Assembly: GCF_013391105.1 (NCBI RefSeq)
Contig: NZ_CP058335.1
Span: 558,001 to 622,000 of the forward strand
Direction: 5' to 3'
Source of the DNA: Natronomonas salina
GTDB lineage: Archaea > Halobacteriota > Halobacteria > Halobacteriales > Haloarculaceae
Length of the DNA: 64,000 nucleotides
Shown here: one piece after another, positions 54,579 through 63,287 of the stretch
Position numbering within the stretch: the stretch's first letter is position 1
How the letters are laid out: each line of letters opens with the position of its first letter
Program-made: the position numbers and the translations under genes
Notes under the pieces: model-generated
The model's database searches: none
What the model was told of the DNA's origin: nothing
What the model saw: only the letters and a program-made list of their open reading frames with translations

Positions 54579-55469
54579 ATGCTCGAAGACAGGGTCTGCA
54601 TCGTCTGCGGCGGCGGCAACGGCATCGGCGAGGAGACGGCGGTCGCGATGGCCGAGGCGGGCGCGACGGTCGTGGTCAACGACCTCGGAGTGGACGTCTC
54701 CGGGGAAGGCGCCGACGAGCAACCGGCGGAGGAGACCGTCGAGCGCATCGAGGACACCGGCGGCGAGGCGATGGCGCACTTCGGCGACGTGACGGAGCTC
54801 GCCTACACCGAACAGCTCGTCGCCGACGCCGTCGAGGAGTACGGCGCGGTCCACGCCGTCGCCAACTTCGCCGGCGTCCTCCGGGACTCGATGCTGTTCA
54901 AGATGGACGAGGCGGAGTGGGACACCGTCGTCGACGTCCACCTGAAGGGGCACTTCTCGCTGCTCCGGGCGGCGTCCAGCCACTGGCGCGACCGGTACAA
55001 GCAGGACGACGGCTTCGAGCGCGAGCGGTCGTTCGTCTGCGTCTCCAGCGGCGTCTCGGTCGGCAACGTCGGCCAGGCCAACTACTCGGCGGCGAAGGCC
55101 GGCATCCTCGGGCTCATGCGGACCGCGGCGCTGGAACTCGACCAGTACGACGTCCGCGTGAACGCGATGTGGCCGACCGCGCTCACCCGGATGACCGAGG
55201 ACCTCCCCGGGATGGCCGGCGTCGACCCCGACGACATGGGGCCCCAGCACACCACCGCCGTCCCGGTGTTCCTCGCCGGCGAGGCGGCGGAGGGCGTCAC
55301 CGGCTGTACGCTCGCCATCGCCGGCGACAGCGTCGCCATCGTCTCCGACCCGGAGCGCGAGCGGACGCTGTCGAGCGAGGAGGGACAGTGGTCACCCGAC
55401 GAGATCGCCGACCGCTGGGAGGAGCTCACCGACGGCTTCGAGACGCGACGGATGACCAGCGGTTACTAA
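54579..55469 (+). CDS. Short-chain dehydrogenase/reductase (hydroxyacyl-CoA type)
   Basis: The 296-residue SDR has the cofactor motif VCGGGNGIGEETAVAMAEAG and an Asp-containing loop VVVNDLGVDVSG. The NAG-type motif is NFAG, and the catalytic Ser-Tyr-Lys lies in SSGVSVGN and YSAAKAG. The inserted GVDVSGEGADEQPAEETVERIE resembles the dehydrogenase part of peroxisomal multifunctional enzyme 2, so a 3-hydroxyacyl-CoA role fits the neighbouring beta-oxidation genes. NAD preference is suggested by the Asp after strand 2. Confidence 0.88.
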   Translation: MLEDRVCIVCGGGNGIGEETAVAMAEAGATVVVNDLGVDVSGEGADEQPAEETVERIEDTGGEAMAHFGDVTELAYTEQLVADAVEEYGAVHAVANFAGVLRDSMLFKMDEAEWDTVVDVHLKGHFSLLRAASSHWRDRYKQDDGFERERSFVCVSSGVSVGNVGQANYSAAKAGILGLMRTAALELDQYDVRVNAMWPTALTRMTEDLPGMAGVDPDDMGPQHTTAVPVFLAGEAAEGVTGCTLAIAGDSVAIVSDPERERTLSSEEGQWSPDEIADRWEELTDGFETRRMTSGY

Positions 55470-55490
55470 ATGGAGATCGACGGCAGTAGG

Positions 55491-55970
55491 TTACTCCAGC
55501 AACTCCTTCGTGCGTCGGTGGCGGTGCCGGAACATCGGTTCGAGGCCGACGACGCCCACCGGCGACGCCGCGCGTCCGAGCGGGCCGCAGGGCAGTTCGT
55601 ACGCCACGCGGTCCTCGACGACCGTCCCGTCGCCGTCGGCGAAGAACCGGTGAGTGTGCTCCCAGTGGGGGAACGGGCCCTCCCGCATCTCGTCGCGGAA
55701 CATCGCGGCGCCGTCGTCCTCGGTGCGCTCGAGGATGTGGGAGGTCCAGTCCTGTCGCGGGCCGACGCCGAAGGGCCGGATGGACGCCTCGACGATCGAC
55801 CCGGCGTCCAGGACCTCGGGGTCGACCTCGCCGTCGGGGCCGGTCACCCGCTCGATCTCGAGGTTCAGGAACGCCGGCGTGAGCTGCTCGAGCCCGTCGG
55901 CTGTGGCGTGGAACCGCCACACGTCGGCGAACGGGGCGGCGACCCGCGTGCGCCGGTGGTAGGTGGCCAT
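55491..55970 (-). CDS. SRPBCC-family protein (polyketide cyclase/START-like)
   Basis: The 159-residue protein opens TYHRRTRVAAPFADVWRFHATADGLEQLTPAFLNLEI. It also contains VEASIRPFGVGPRQDWTSHILE, FRDEMREGPFPHWEHTHRFFADGDGTVVEDRVAYELP and a C-terminal helix. The pattern is that of the SRPBCC fold, which binds hydrophobic ligands. The role is unknown. It is convergent with the SDR gene, 21 bases away. Confidence 0.85.
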   Translation of the reverse strand: MATYHRRTRVAAPFADVWRFHATADGLEQLTPAFLNLEIERVTGPDGEVDPEVLDAGSIVEASIRPFGVGPRQDWTSHILERTEDDGAAMFRDEMREGPFPHWEHTHRFFADGDGTVVEDRVAYELPCGPLGRAASPVGVVGLEPMFRHRHRRTKELLE

Positions 55971-56058
55971 GTCGGACGAAGGCGGGCGAGGAACAAAACG
56001 GCACGGACGAGGGGACGCGAGTCGGGACCGGGAGTGCGGAAGCGATCGGCGGCCGGCG

Positions 56059-56484
56059 CTACTTCAGTCGTTCCTGGAGGAAGGAGGGGTGGGCGGCCTC
56101 CACGCCGTCGATGGAGAGGATCTCCTCACGGATGATCTCGCCGACCTCGTCGCCGTCGGCGGCCCGGACCTCCGCCATCAGCATGTGGTCGCCGCTCGAT
56201 GAGTACAGCGACTCCACTGCGGCGAGGTCCTTGAGCTTCCGGGTCACTTCGACGTAGCGTTCGCTGGCCACGTCGACGCCGACGAGGGCGATGGACTGCC
56301 CGGAGAGCTTCTTGGGGTCGATGTCGGCGGAGTAGCCGACGATGACGCCCTCCGACTCCAGCTTGTCGATGTACTTCCGGACCGTCGGCTTCGACACGTC
56401 CGCGCGTTCGGCGATTTCGGCGTAGGAGGCCTGGGCGTCCTCTTCGAGGACTGATAGGATCCGATCCTCCGTCTCCGCGCTCAT
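56059..56484 (-). CDS. Lrp/AsnC-family transcriptional regulator
   Basis: The 141-residue regulator has an N-terminal helix-turn-helix (ILSVLEEDAQASYAEIAERADVSKPTVRKYIDKLESEGVIVGYSADID) and a C-terminal RAM domain (IALVGVDVASERYVEVTRKLKDLAAVESLYSSSGDHMLMAEVRA). Lrp-type proteins sense amino acids or related metabolites and control nearby genes. It diverges from the HADH-crotonase fusion gene, which is a likely target. The ATG before SAETEDRIL was used. Confidence 0.92.
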   Translation of the reverse strand: MSAETEDRILSVLEEDAQASYAEIAERADVSKPTVRKYIDKLESEGVIVGYSADIDPKKLSGQSIALVGVDVASERYVEVTRKLKDLAAVESLYSSSGDHMLMAEVRAADGDEVGEIIREEILSIDGVEAAHPSFLQERLK

Positions 56485-56665
56485 GGGAGTACGTTTTCCG
56501 TCGACGAAAAAATATCTTCCGAACGATAAAACACCCTCGACCCCCGAACGGGTCGGCTCGATGCCGTCGCGCGGTTTTACAACAGTAGTTGATGGACACG
56601 TATTCCCTAACAACGCTAATCTGGTGAGGTACCCTTAAGGGGCTGCCGGTGGGAGTCTGTGGCGT
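56485..56665. promoter_or_regulatory. Divergent promoter region: Lrp-type regulator and HADH fusion
   Basis: On the minus strand AGATATTTTTTCG (about 56504-56516) lies about 28 bases before the regulator ATG. On the plus strand CCCTTAAGGGG (about 56631-56641) is about 30 bases before the fusion-gene ATG. A regulator site is likely in between, but no clear palindrome was identified. Confidence 0.4.
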
Positions 56666-58621
56666 ATGACGCTCGATGACATCGACCGCGTCGCCGTGCT
56701 CGGCGCGGGGAGCATGGGACACGGCATCACGGAGGTCGTCGCGCTGGCCGGCTATCGGGTCACGATGCGCGACATCAAGGAGGAGTTCATCCAGGACGGC
56801 TACGACGACATCGAGTGGTCCCTCGAGAAGCTCGCCGAGAAGGACCGCATCGACGAGTCGCCCGAGACGGTGCTGGACCGCATCGACATCACGACCGACC
56901 TGGAGTCGGCCGTCGAGGACGCCGACCTCGTCGTCGAGGCCGCCCCCGAGGAGATGGAGATCAAACACGACATCTTCTCCGACCTCGACGAGTACACCCA
57001 CGAGGACGCCATCCTCGCGTCGAACACCTCCTCGCTGCCGATCACCGAGATCGCCGAGGCAACCAGCCGACCGGAGCGCGTCGTCGGGATGCACTTCTTC
57101 AACCCGCCGGTGAAGATGGACCTCGTCGAGGTCATCTACGGCCAGGAGACCAGCGACGAGACCGCCGAGACGACCTACGAGTTCGTCGAGTCCATCGACA
57201 AGACGCCGATCTACGTCCGCAAGGACGTCCGCGGGTTCGTCGTCAACAGCGTGCTCGGCCCCTTCGGCGACGAGGCCGCCTGGATGGTCAGCCAGGGCGA
57301 GGCCGAGGTCCGCGAGGTCGACGGCACGATGGTCCACGAGCGCGGCTACCCGATGGGCCCCTTCGAGCTCTCGGACATGACCGGCATCGACATCGGCTAC
57401 CACGTCCGCAAGGAGGCCGGCCAGCCCATCCCGCCCATCGTCCAGGAGAAGGTCGACGCCGAGGAGCTCGGCCAGAAGACCGGGAAGGGCTACTACGACT
57501 ACGAGGACGGCGACGGCGCCGACTACGGCCCCGAGGACGCCTCCGACGACTTCGACTGGCTCCGCATCGAGGCCCGCATCATCAACGAGGCCGCGAGGCT
57601 CATCGGCGACGACGTCGCCACCGCGGAGGCCATCGACACGGGCCTCCGGCTCGGCGCCGGCTTCCCCGAGGGCCCCTGCCGCCGCGCCGACAAGATCGGC
57701 CTGGACACCGTCCTCGAGAAGCTCGAGTCGCTGTACGAGGAGCACGGCGCCGACCGCTACGAGCCATCCGAGCACCTCCGACAGCTCGTCGAGGCGGGCA
57801 ACACCGGCGAGGACGCCGGTGCCGGCTTCTACGAGTACGGCGAGTCCGCCGACCGCGACTACACGACCATCAACGTCGAGCACCACGACAACGGCCTCCT
57901 GGAGGTCGAACTCGACCGCCCGGAGCGCATGAACGCCCTCAACCAGGACCTCATGGACGAGGTCGTCCACCTCCTGGAGAACGTCGACGTCGACGAGGTC
58001 CGGGCGGTCACCTTCGAGGGCGCCGGCGACCGAGCGTTCTCGGCGGGCGCCGACATCACCGGCTTCTCCGGCATCGACCCCCACGAGGTCGAGGTCACGC
58101 CGGTCTTCCAGACGGTCAATGACTTCCCGCGGCCGACGCTGGCGAAGATCGACGGCTTCTGCCTCGGTGGCGGCCACGAACTCGCCCTCGCCTGCGACCT
58201 GCGGATCGCCACCGAGGACTCCGAGTTCGGCTTCCCCGAGATCAACCTCGGGCTGCTGCCGGGCGGCGGCGGCACCCAGCGCGCCATCCGGATGCTGACG
58301 GAGGCACGCGCGAAGGAGCTCATCTTCCGCGGCGAGCGCATCGACGCCCAGACCGCGGAGGACTGGGGACTCATCAACCGCGCCGTCCCCGCCGAGGAGT
58401 TCGACGACACCGTCCAGGAGTTCGTCGACGACCTCGTCGGCGGCCCGCCGATCGCCCTGCGGAAGGCCAAGCAGGTCATGAACGAGGGTCGGGACCAGGA
58501 CATCTCCGCGGGCCTGCAACTGGAGTCGCAGGCCTTCGGCCTCCTGCTGTCGACCGACGACATGATGGAGGGTGCCACCGCGTTCATGCAGGACCGCGAA
58601 CCCGAGTTCGAGGGGCAGTAG
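56666..58621 (+). CDS. 3-hydroxyacyl-CoA dehydrogenase / enoyl-CoA hydratase fusion
   Basis: The 651-residue bifunctional enzyme has an NAD-binding domain with VAVLGAGSMGHGITEVVALAGY (residues 8-29). A 3HCDH domain follows with SNTSSLPITEIAEATSRPERVVGMHFFNPPVKMDLVEVIYG and GFVVNSVLGPFGDEAAW. A second 3HCDH_C repeat ends GAGFYEYGES. A crotonase domain (about 395-651) has AFSAGADITGF, GFCLGGGHELALACDLRIA and NLGLLPGGGGTQR. Both oxyanion-hole regions and the crotonase Glu in PGGGGT/CLGGGHE areas are present. It catalyses two steps of beta-oxidation and is followed by thioesterase and MaoC genes in the same direction. Confidence 0.93.
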   Translation: MTLDDIDRVAVLGAGSMGHGITEVVALAGYRVTMRDIKEEFIQDGYDDIEWSLEKLAEKDRIDESPETVLDRIDITTDLESAVEDADLVVEAAPEEMEIKHDIFSDLDEYTHEDAILASNTSSLPITEIAEATSRPERVVGMHFFNPPVKMDLVEVIYGQETSDETAETTYEFVESIDKTPIYVRKDVRGFVVNSVLGPFGDEAAWMVSQGEAEVREVDGTMVHERGYPMGPFELSDMTGIDIGYHVRKEAGQPIPPIVQEKVDAEELGQKTGKGYYDYEDGDGADYGPEDASDDFDWLRIEARIINEAARLIGDDVATAEAIDTGLRLGAGFPEGPCRRADKIGLDTVLEKLESLYEEHGADRYEPSEHLRQLVEAGNTGEDAGAGFYEYGESADRDYTTINVEHHDNGLLEVELDRPERMNALNQDLMDEVVHLLENVDVDEVRAVTFEGAGDRAFSAGADITGFSGIDPHEVEVTPVFQTVNDFPRPTLAKIDGFCLGGGHELALACDLRIATEDSEFGFPEINLGLLPGGGGTQRAIRMLTEARAKELIFRGERIDAQTAEDWGLINRAVPAEEFDDTVQEFVDDLVGGPPIALRKAKQVMNEGRDQDISAGLQLESQAFGLLLSTDDMMEGATAFMQDREPEFEGQ

Positions 58622-58622
58622 G

Positions 58623-59090
58623 ATGGGCGGCTGCGAAGCCGGTGACGCCGGCACCGACCCTTCCGACGCGGAGCACCGCGACGACGCCCTCGAACAGGCG
58701 CTCCGCGAGCACGGGCTCTTCCAGTGGCTGAACCTCGACATCGAAATCGTCGAACCCGGTCGCGTGGTCTTCGACCTCCCGTTCGACGAGAAGTTCGCCA
58801 ACCTCGCGTCGGGGACGGTCCACGGCGGCGTCACCGCGACGGTCATCGACACCGCCTCGGGCTTCGCCCTGCGGTCGACGTTCGACGACCCCGCCTCCGC
58901 GCGGCTGACGACGACCGACCTCAACGTCCGCTACGTCCGGCCCGCGCGGAACGACCTCCGCGTCGAGGCCGAGGTGGTCCGGGCGGGCGGGTCGATGGGG
59001 TTCACCGAGAGCGAGGTCACGACGATGCACGACGGCGAGGAGAAGGTCGTCGCGACGGGCGGCACCAGCTACCGACTCTTCAGAGACTGA
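58623..59090 (+). CDS. PaaI-type hotdog-fold thioesterase
   Basis: The 155-residue protein has the PaaI pattern: FDEKFANLASGTVHGGVTATVIDTASGFALRSTF, where the His-Gly-Gly and the following Asp form the active-site turn, then TTTDLNVRYVRPARNDLRVEAEVVRAGGSMGFTESEV. It hydrolyses acyl-CoA thioesters. Its ATG lies 1 base after the stop of the HADH fusion, so they are probably co-transcribed. The N-terminal 25 residues are acidic and not conserved. Confidence 0.9.
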   Translation: MGGCEAGDAGTDPSDAEHRDDALEQALREHGLFQWLNLDIEIVEPGRVVFDLPFDEKFANLASGTVHGGVTATVIDTASGFALRSTFDDPASARLTTTDLNVRYVRPARNDLRVEAEVVRAGGSMGFTESEVTTMHDGEEKVVATGGTSYRLFRD

Positions 59091-59091
59091 T

Positions 59092-59556
59092 ATGAGCGAC
59101 ACCACCGACGAACCAAGCGTCTTCGCAGACATCGAGGAGGGTGACACGGACGTCACGCAGGGCCGGACGATCACCGAGGCCGACGTGACGAACTTCGCCG
59201 GCGTCTCCGGCGACTTCAACCACCTCCACACAGACGAAGAGCGGATGGCGGACTCGCCGTTCGGCGAGCGCATCGCCCACGGGATGCTCGTCGTCAGCGC
59301 GGCGACGGGGCTGCTCTGGCAGAACCGCTCCGAGGAGGAACGGGAGGCCGTCGTCGCCTTCTACGGCATGGACGACCTGCGGTTCCGCCAGCCGGTCTAC
59401 ATCGGCGACACCATCCGCGTCGAACTGGAGGTCCTCGAGACCCGCGAGAAGGGCGAGGACAGCCCGGGCAACGGCACCGTCCAGTACCTCGCGGAGATCA
59501 AGAACCAGCGCGACCAGACGGTCGTCTCCTGCAAGATGACGTCGCTGCTGAAGTAG
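59092..59556 (+). CDS. MaoC-type (R)-enoyl-CoA hydratase-like protein
   Basis: The 154-residue hotdog-fold protein has the MaoC signature TITEADVTNFAGVSGDFNHLHTDEERMADSPFGERIAHGMLVVS with the catalytic Asp and His (D-x4-H). It also contains FYGMDDLRFRQPVYIGDTIRVELEVLE. It may act in fatty-acid or polyhydroxyalkanoate metabolism with the adjacent enzymes. It begins 1 base after the thioesterase stop; three genes form an operon ending in a T-rich tract. Confidence 0.9.
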   Translation: MSDTTDEPSVFADIEEGDTDVTQGRTITEADVTNFAGVSGDFNHLHTDEERMADSPFGERIAHGMLVVSAATGLLWQNRSEEEREAVVAFYGMDDLRFRQPVYIGDTIRVELEVLETREKGEDSPGNGTVQYLAEIKNQRDQTVVSCKMTSLLK

Positions 59557-59567
59557 CCGCCCCTCCC

Positions 59568-59572
59568 TTTTT
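59568..59572 (+). terminator. T-rich tract after the acyl-CoA operon
   Basis: A run of five T follows CCCCTCCC, 11 bases after the MaoC stop. Archaeal termination often needs only a T-run. The next gene is convergent, so the tract separates the two transcripts. Confidence 0.4.
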
Positions 59573-59582
59573 CGCCCCAGTC

Positions 59583-60332
59583 TCAGTTGATGGCCAGGAC
59601 CTCTCCGTACTCGTCGGGGAGCTGGTCGACTGCGATGTCGAGTTCGTGGTCCAGCGAGACCTTCCCGAGGACGTCCGTCACCTCGACGACGTACTCGCGG
59701 GCGCGGTCCGGCGGGACGTCGGCCCGGGCGGCCACCCGGTCGACGAACGTGTCGACCGCGAGGTCCTCGGTGTGGGACTCGACCAGCCACTCCTTGGCGT
59801 CGCCGCGGAGGTAGACCGCGACGTCCTCGGCCTTCCGCTGGGAGAGCCGCTCGCCGAGCGTCGTGAGCGTCGCCTCGGCGGCGACGGCGGCCTCCTCGCC
59901 GTCGAGCGCGGACGCCTCCTCGACCGCGTCGGTGAACGTCTCGGCGACCGGGACCGACTCGGGTTCGATCACCTCGCCGTACGCCGGCGGGAGCTGCGCG
60001 GTGGCGTTCGACAGCGCGTCGCCGCCGGCGTGCTCGGCGACGGCGTCCACGACGCTCCCGATGGCCGCCCTGACGTCGCCGTCCAGGTTCGCGTCGTCGG
60101 CGACGCTCTCGACGAACCGCTCGAACGGCTCCGGACAGGCCTCCTCGCGGTCGACCCGCGTGAGCGCGCGGCCGAACCTGGCCGGGAGCCGGGCGGCCAG
60201 CTCCTCGGCCTGCGCTCGCGAGATGCATCGCCCCAGTTCCGCGAGCACCGCCTCGGAGACTCGACCGGCCGCTTCGTCGGACTCCAGTGGCCCGGACCGC
60301 CGGACGGACGCGAGGAACTCGGGTTCAGTCAT
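59583..60332 (-). CDS. DUF2267-family protein with two repeats
   Basis: The 249-residue protein contains two DUF2267 units. The first has SEAVLAELGRCISRAQAEELAARLPARFGRAL and the second AEATLTTLGERLSQRKAEDVAVYLRGDAKEWLVES; each is followed by an FV(E/D)RVA-like helix. Each unit ends with a PPAYGEVI or PDEYGEVL motif. The function is unknown. I used the ATG before TEPEFLASV. Confidence 0.85.
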   Translation of the reverse strand: MTEPEFLASVRRSGPLESDEAAGRVSEAVLAELGRCISRAQAEELAARLPARFGRALTRVDREEACPEPFERFVESVADDANLDGDVRAAIGSVVDAVAEHAGGDALSNATAQLPPAYGEVIEPESVPVAETFTDAVEEASALDGEEAAVAAEATLTTLGERLSQRKAEDVAVYLRGDAKEWLVESHTEDLAVDTFVDRVAARADVPPDRAREYVVEVTDVLGKVSLDHELDIAVDQLPDEYGEVLAIN

Positions 60333-60511
60333 TCGATTGAAACTTTCTGGCGAACGGTTGAAAGCGTAGTTCCCAATCGGTCGGCGTCTGGTCGGCGTTC
60401 GGTTGCCTGTATTGACGCCGGTGACAGACCGAGAACGGGTAACTTTCAGGGTGAAAGCGCCGGAACGACGGTCCCCAATCGGGCCGAGAAAGTCGGCGAA
60501 GCGCCGCGCGA

Positions 60512-60868
60512 CTAGTACTCCTCGTAGGCGAGGTTCATCACCCACTGCGAGAAGGCGTCGCTCTGGGCGTCGATCTCCTCGTCGCCGACGAACGGCGAGA
60601 GCATGTCGCCGGCCATCAGCAGCGAGAACTCGAGGTCGGCCGGGTCGCGGACCGGGGTGATGAGGTAGGTATTGTGCCCGTCGTAGACCGTGTCCTCGCG
60701 CTCGACGAGCCCGCGCTCCTCGAGCTTGTCGATGATGCGGCTGCCCTTCCGGGAGTCGACGTCGAGTTCCTTCCAGAACTCGCTCTGGTGGATCCCCCCG
60801 ACGTCGCGGATCAGTTCCAGCCCTGCACGTTCGACGTCCGAGAGTTCCTCCTCGGCGGCGCTACTCAT
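60512..60868 (-). CDS. Winged-helix transcriptional regulator (MarR/TrmB-like)
   Basis: The 118-residue protein has a winged helix: LSDVERAGLELIRDVGGIHQSEFWKELDVDSRKGSRIIDKLEERGLVEREDTVYDGHNTYLITPV, with the recognition helix at RKGSRIIDKLEERG. A short C-terminal dimer or regulatory tail follows (FSLLMAGDMLSPFVGDEEID). The target is unknown. The left end of IS element 3 lies in its upstream region, which could alter its expression. Confidence 0.85.
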   Translation of the reverse strand: MSSAAEEELSDVERAGLELIRDVGGIHQSEFWKELDVDSRKGSRIIDKLEERGLVEREDTVYDGHNTYLITPVRDPADLEFSLLMAGDMLSPFVGDEEIDAQSDAFSQWVMNLAYEEY

Positions 60869-61031
60869 TGTCGTATACTGGGGCCGCGAACCCTTTAATT
60901 TTTGTAAGCTGTGTCCACGGCCCGGGAGAGCAATACAAAGAGTATCAACAAGTGATTTTCTCATTTGGATAGAAGGACAGCTGTTAGCACCCACCGAAGA
61001 CCCTAAATATATACTGAATATATAGGTTGGT

Positions 61032-61181
61032 ATGGGCACTTTCGAACTAGAAGGTGAAGAAGTCATCGACCGTGAGGCAAAGGAGTTCGGCGGGAGTGCC
61101 CATGTCACCGTTCCCAAAGACTGGCGTGGTGCGGACGTGAAAGTCATCCGCATCACCGAACCCGACAACCAAGGCGAGTAA
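61032..61181 (+). CDS. DUF2080-type transposon-associated small protein
   Basis: The 49-residue protein has GTFELEGEEVIDREAKEFGG, then SAHVTVPKDWRGADVKVIRI and EPDNQGE, fitting the DUF2080 proteins often found before tnpB in haloarchaeal elements (from memory). The pattern looks like an AbrB/SpoVT-type beta protein that could bind DNA. It ends 4 bases before the tnpB ATG, and TATA-like sequence (about 61005-61024) precedes it. Confidence 0.75.
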   Translation: MGTFELEGEEVIDREAKEFGGSAHVTVPKDWRGADVKVIRITEPDNQGE

Positions 61182-61185
61182 CGCG

Positions 61186-62422
61186 ATGAATTACAACTAC
61201 AGGTATCGAATCGAGCCGAGTGAGGCTGTTGAAGCCGAGTTAGAATATCATATTGATACCTGTAGGCAGCTCTATAACCATTTTCTGTACGAACTTCGTA
61301 CCACCGATAAGTACCTGTCGTACACCGCGATGCAAAATATGCTGCCCGGTCTGAAGGACTGGTGGGATCAGTTGAACGACGTCTACTCTAAAGTGTTGCA
61401 GATGGTCGCTCGACGCATTAGTGACAACATCAATCGACTCAAAGAAAAGAAAGAAAACGGCCAGAGTGTCGGGAAACTCGTGTGGAAGCGCCCAAGAGAA
61501 TATCGGAGCCTCACTTACAACCAGTCTGGTTTCGAGCTCAAGAACACGAGTGAGCAGACTGTTCTCTCCCTTTCCAAAATTGGTGAGATGCCGATACACC
61601 TCCACAGGGACATTCCCGACGACTCCCGTGTCAAACAAGTCACTATTAAGCAAGAGAAAACGGGCAAGTGGTACGCTATCTTCGGCATCGAAACCGAACA
61701 GGACGTACCTGAGAAACCCGCGTTGGACGACGTTGATCGCAATGCTATGGTCGGCATTGATGTTGGCATCCTCAAATATACTCACGACACCGATAGTACG
61801 ATGGTCGGCAGTCTCGACCTCGAAGCAGAAGTACGAACGGCTAGAACGTGAGCAGCGAGCGTTGAGTCGCAAAGAAGAAGGCTCGCAAAACTGGCACAAA
61901 CAATGTCGCCGCATGGCGCGCGTCCACGCCCGTATCGTCCGAAAACGGCGAGACTTTTTGCACAAATTATCTGCGTACTACGCTCGGGAGTACGACCTCG
62001 TGGCCGTCGAAGACCTCGACGTTCACGGGATGATGCAGCTCCCATCTAATAGCCAGAACAGAGCTTCCGCGGCATGGCGGACATTCATCGACTTCCTCGA
62101 ATACAAGTGCGACCGCGAAGGGACTCACTTCGTGCAAGTCGAACCGAAGGGGACGACAGAGGAATGTGCAAAGTGCGAGGTTAAAGTTGCAAAGGAGTTG
62201 TGGGTTCGCGAGCACTCTTGTCCGACATGCGGATTCGAGACTGATCGTGATGAGAACTCTGCCTACAACGTATTGAAACGCGGTCTTCAGGAGTTAGGTG
62301 TGGGACACGCCGAAGTCACGCCTGCGGAGACTGCACTCACTACGTCCATGACTGGTGGTGATCCCGCCGTCGTGGATGCAAAGTGTGTCGTCGAAACAGG
62401 AAGCCCCTCCCGGAACGAGTGA
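61186..62422 (+). pseudogene. tnpB: tnpB with a single-base frameshift
   Basis: The first part (NYNYRYRIEPSEAVEAELEYHIDTCRQLYNH to GIDVGILKYTHDTDSTMVGSLDLEAE) is in one frame and the rest (YERLEREQRALSRKEEG to the end) in the next. The switch lies at about 61826-61831, where GCAGAAGTAC has one extra A compared with the expected GAG-TAC. RuvC-I Asp (GIDVG), RuvC-II Glu (VAVEDLDVHGM), the zinc-finger cysteines (CAKC, CPTC) and RuvC-III Asp (TDRDENS) all remain, but in two frames. The first frame gives a 221-residue truncated protein. A sequencing error is possible. Confidence 0.85.
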
Positions 62423-62451
62423 GCGCAAGCGAGCGAGTAAAGTGGGGTAGT

Positions 62452-63201
62452 TCACATCGTGTCATCCACGGGCCTGAACGAGGTTTCGCAGGGCCGCCCG
62501 TCGGCGAACTCGACGACGGCGTCGTCGCCGAGGCGGACGAGCGTCGACGACCGGGTGCCGAAGCCATCGCCGTGGATGCAGACGCCGTACTCGTGGTCGC
62601 CGAGGACCTCGCCGGCCCGGCGGGTCCAGTCGGCGCCCGTCTCCCCGTCCCGGGGCTGGAGCACCTCGCGGACGCGGTCGGCGTTGGCAGCCTGCTGGCG
62701 TCCCGCGTCGGGGCGGGCCGGCGGGACGAACCAGTCGCCGTCGAAGCCGACGTTGACGACGACGTGGACCCCCGGGTCGAGGCGTCGTCGCTCGAAGCCG
62801 GCGTCGTCGCCGCCCAACCCGCCGTTCACGACGAGTTCGCAGTCCTCCCGGTCGGCGACGAGGAGGTGGAACGGCGCGTACTCGCGGGCGCCGAGTTCGT
62901 CTTCGACGCGGGCGAGGGCGGCAGTCGCCGACGGTTCCTCGAGGGCGTCAGTGACGAGGCGGCCGCGGGAGCGTTCGCCCTCGCCGCTCACCCAGCGGTT
63001 CGTGACGGCCGCGAGGACGCCGTGCTCGTTGTAACCGAGCCAGGTGCCGCCGGCCCGCTCGTCGCGGGGGGCGAGGATCCGCGGCGACGTCTCCCAGACG
63101 AAGGGCGGCGACGAGGGGCGGCCGGTCGCCTCGTCGCGGTTGGCGGCGACGCAGACGGGGGCGTCGTCGAACACCTGCCACGCGACGATGAGAGTGCACA
63201 C
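62452..63201 (-). CDS. NRDE-family protein (TANGO2-like)
   Basis: The 249-residue protein starts with GTG (CTLIVAWQVF) and has the signature VCVAANRDEATGRPSSPP. GGTWLGYNEHGVLAAVTNRW and SRGRLVTDALE follow. NRDE-family proteins belong to the Ntn-hydrolase-like TANGO2 group; their biochemical role is unclear. The TGA stop coincides with the tip of IS element 3, so the last residues may have been changed by insertion. The longer frame upstream adds seven unconserved residues. Confidence 0.88.
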   Translation of the reverse strand: MCTLIVAWQVFDDAPVCVAANRDEATGRPSSPPFVWETSPRILAPRDERAGGTWLGYNEHGVLAAVTNRWVSGEGERSRGRLVTDALEEPSATAALARVEDELGAREYAPFHLLVADREDCELVVNGGLGGDDAGFERRRLDPGVHVVVNVGFDGDWFVPPARPDAGRQQAANADRVREVLQPRDGETGADWTRRAGEVLGDHEYGVCIHGDGFGTRSSTLVRLGDDAVVEFADGRPCETSFRPVDDTM

Positions 63202-63287
63202 GGAGGTCCGTACGGTCGCCACGGGTTTAAATTCCGTCGGGGCCGGCTCCCGGGGAGGCTTAACGTGCTGGCGGCCCTACGGGTCGT

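Larger units (their letters stand above)
60990..62454 (+). mobile_element. IS200/IS605-type element with DUF2080 ORF and frameshifted tnpB (element 3)
   Basis: The unit holds a DUF2080-type small ORF and a broken tnpB, with no tnpA. The right end, with GAGTGAGCGCAAGCGAGCGAG and GTAAAGTGGGGTAGTTCA, looks like other haloarchaeal elements of this group and differs from elements 1 and 2. Its tip lies at the stop codon of the NRDE gene. The left end is approximate, within the AT-rich stretch before 61032. Confidence 0.7.

Noticed and set aside
56126-58924. 932-codon frame on the minus strand
   Set aside because: Antisense to the HADH-crotonase fusion; only its last part is real sequence, from the Lrp gene in another frame.
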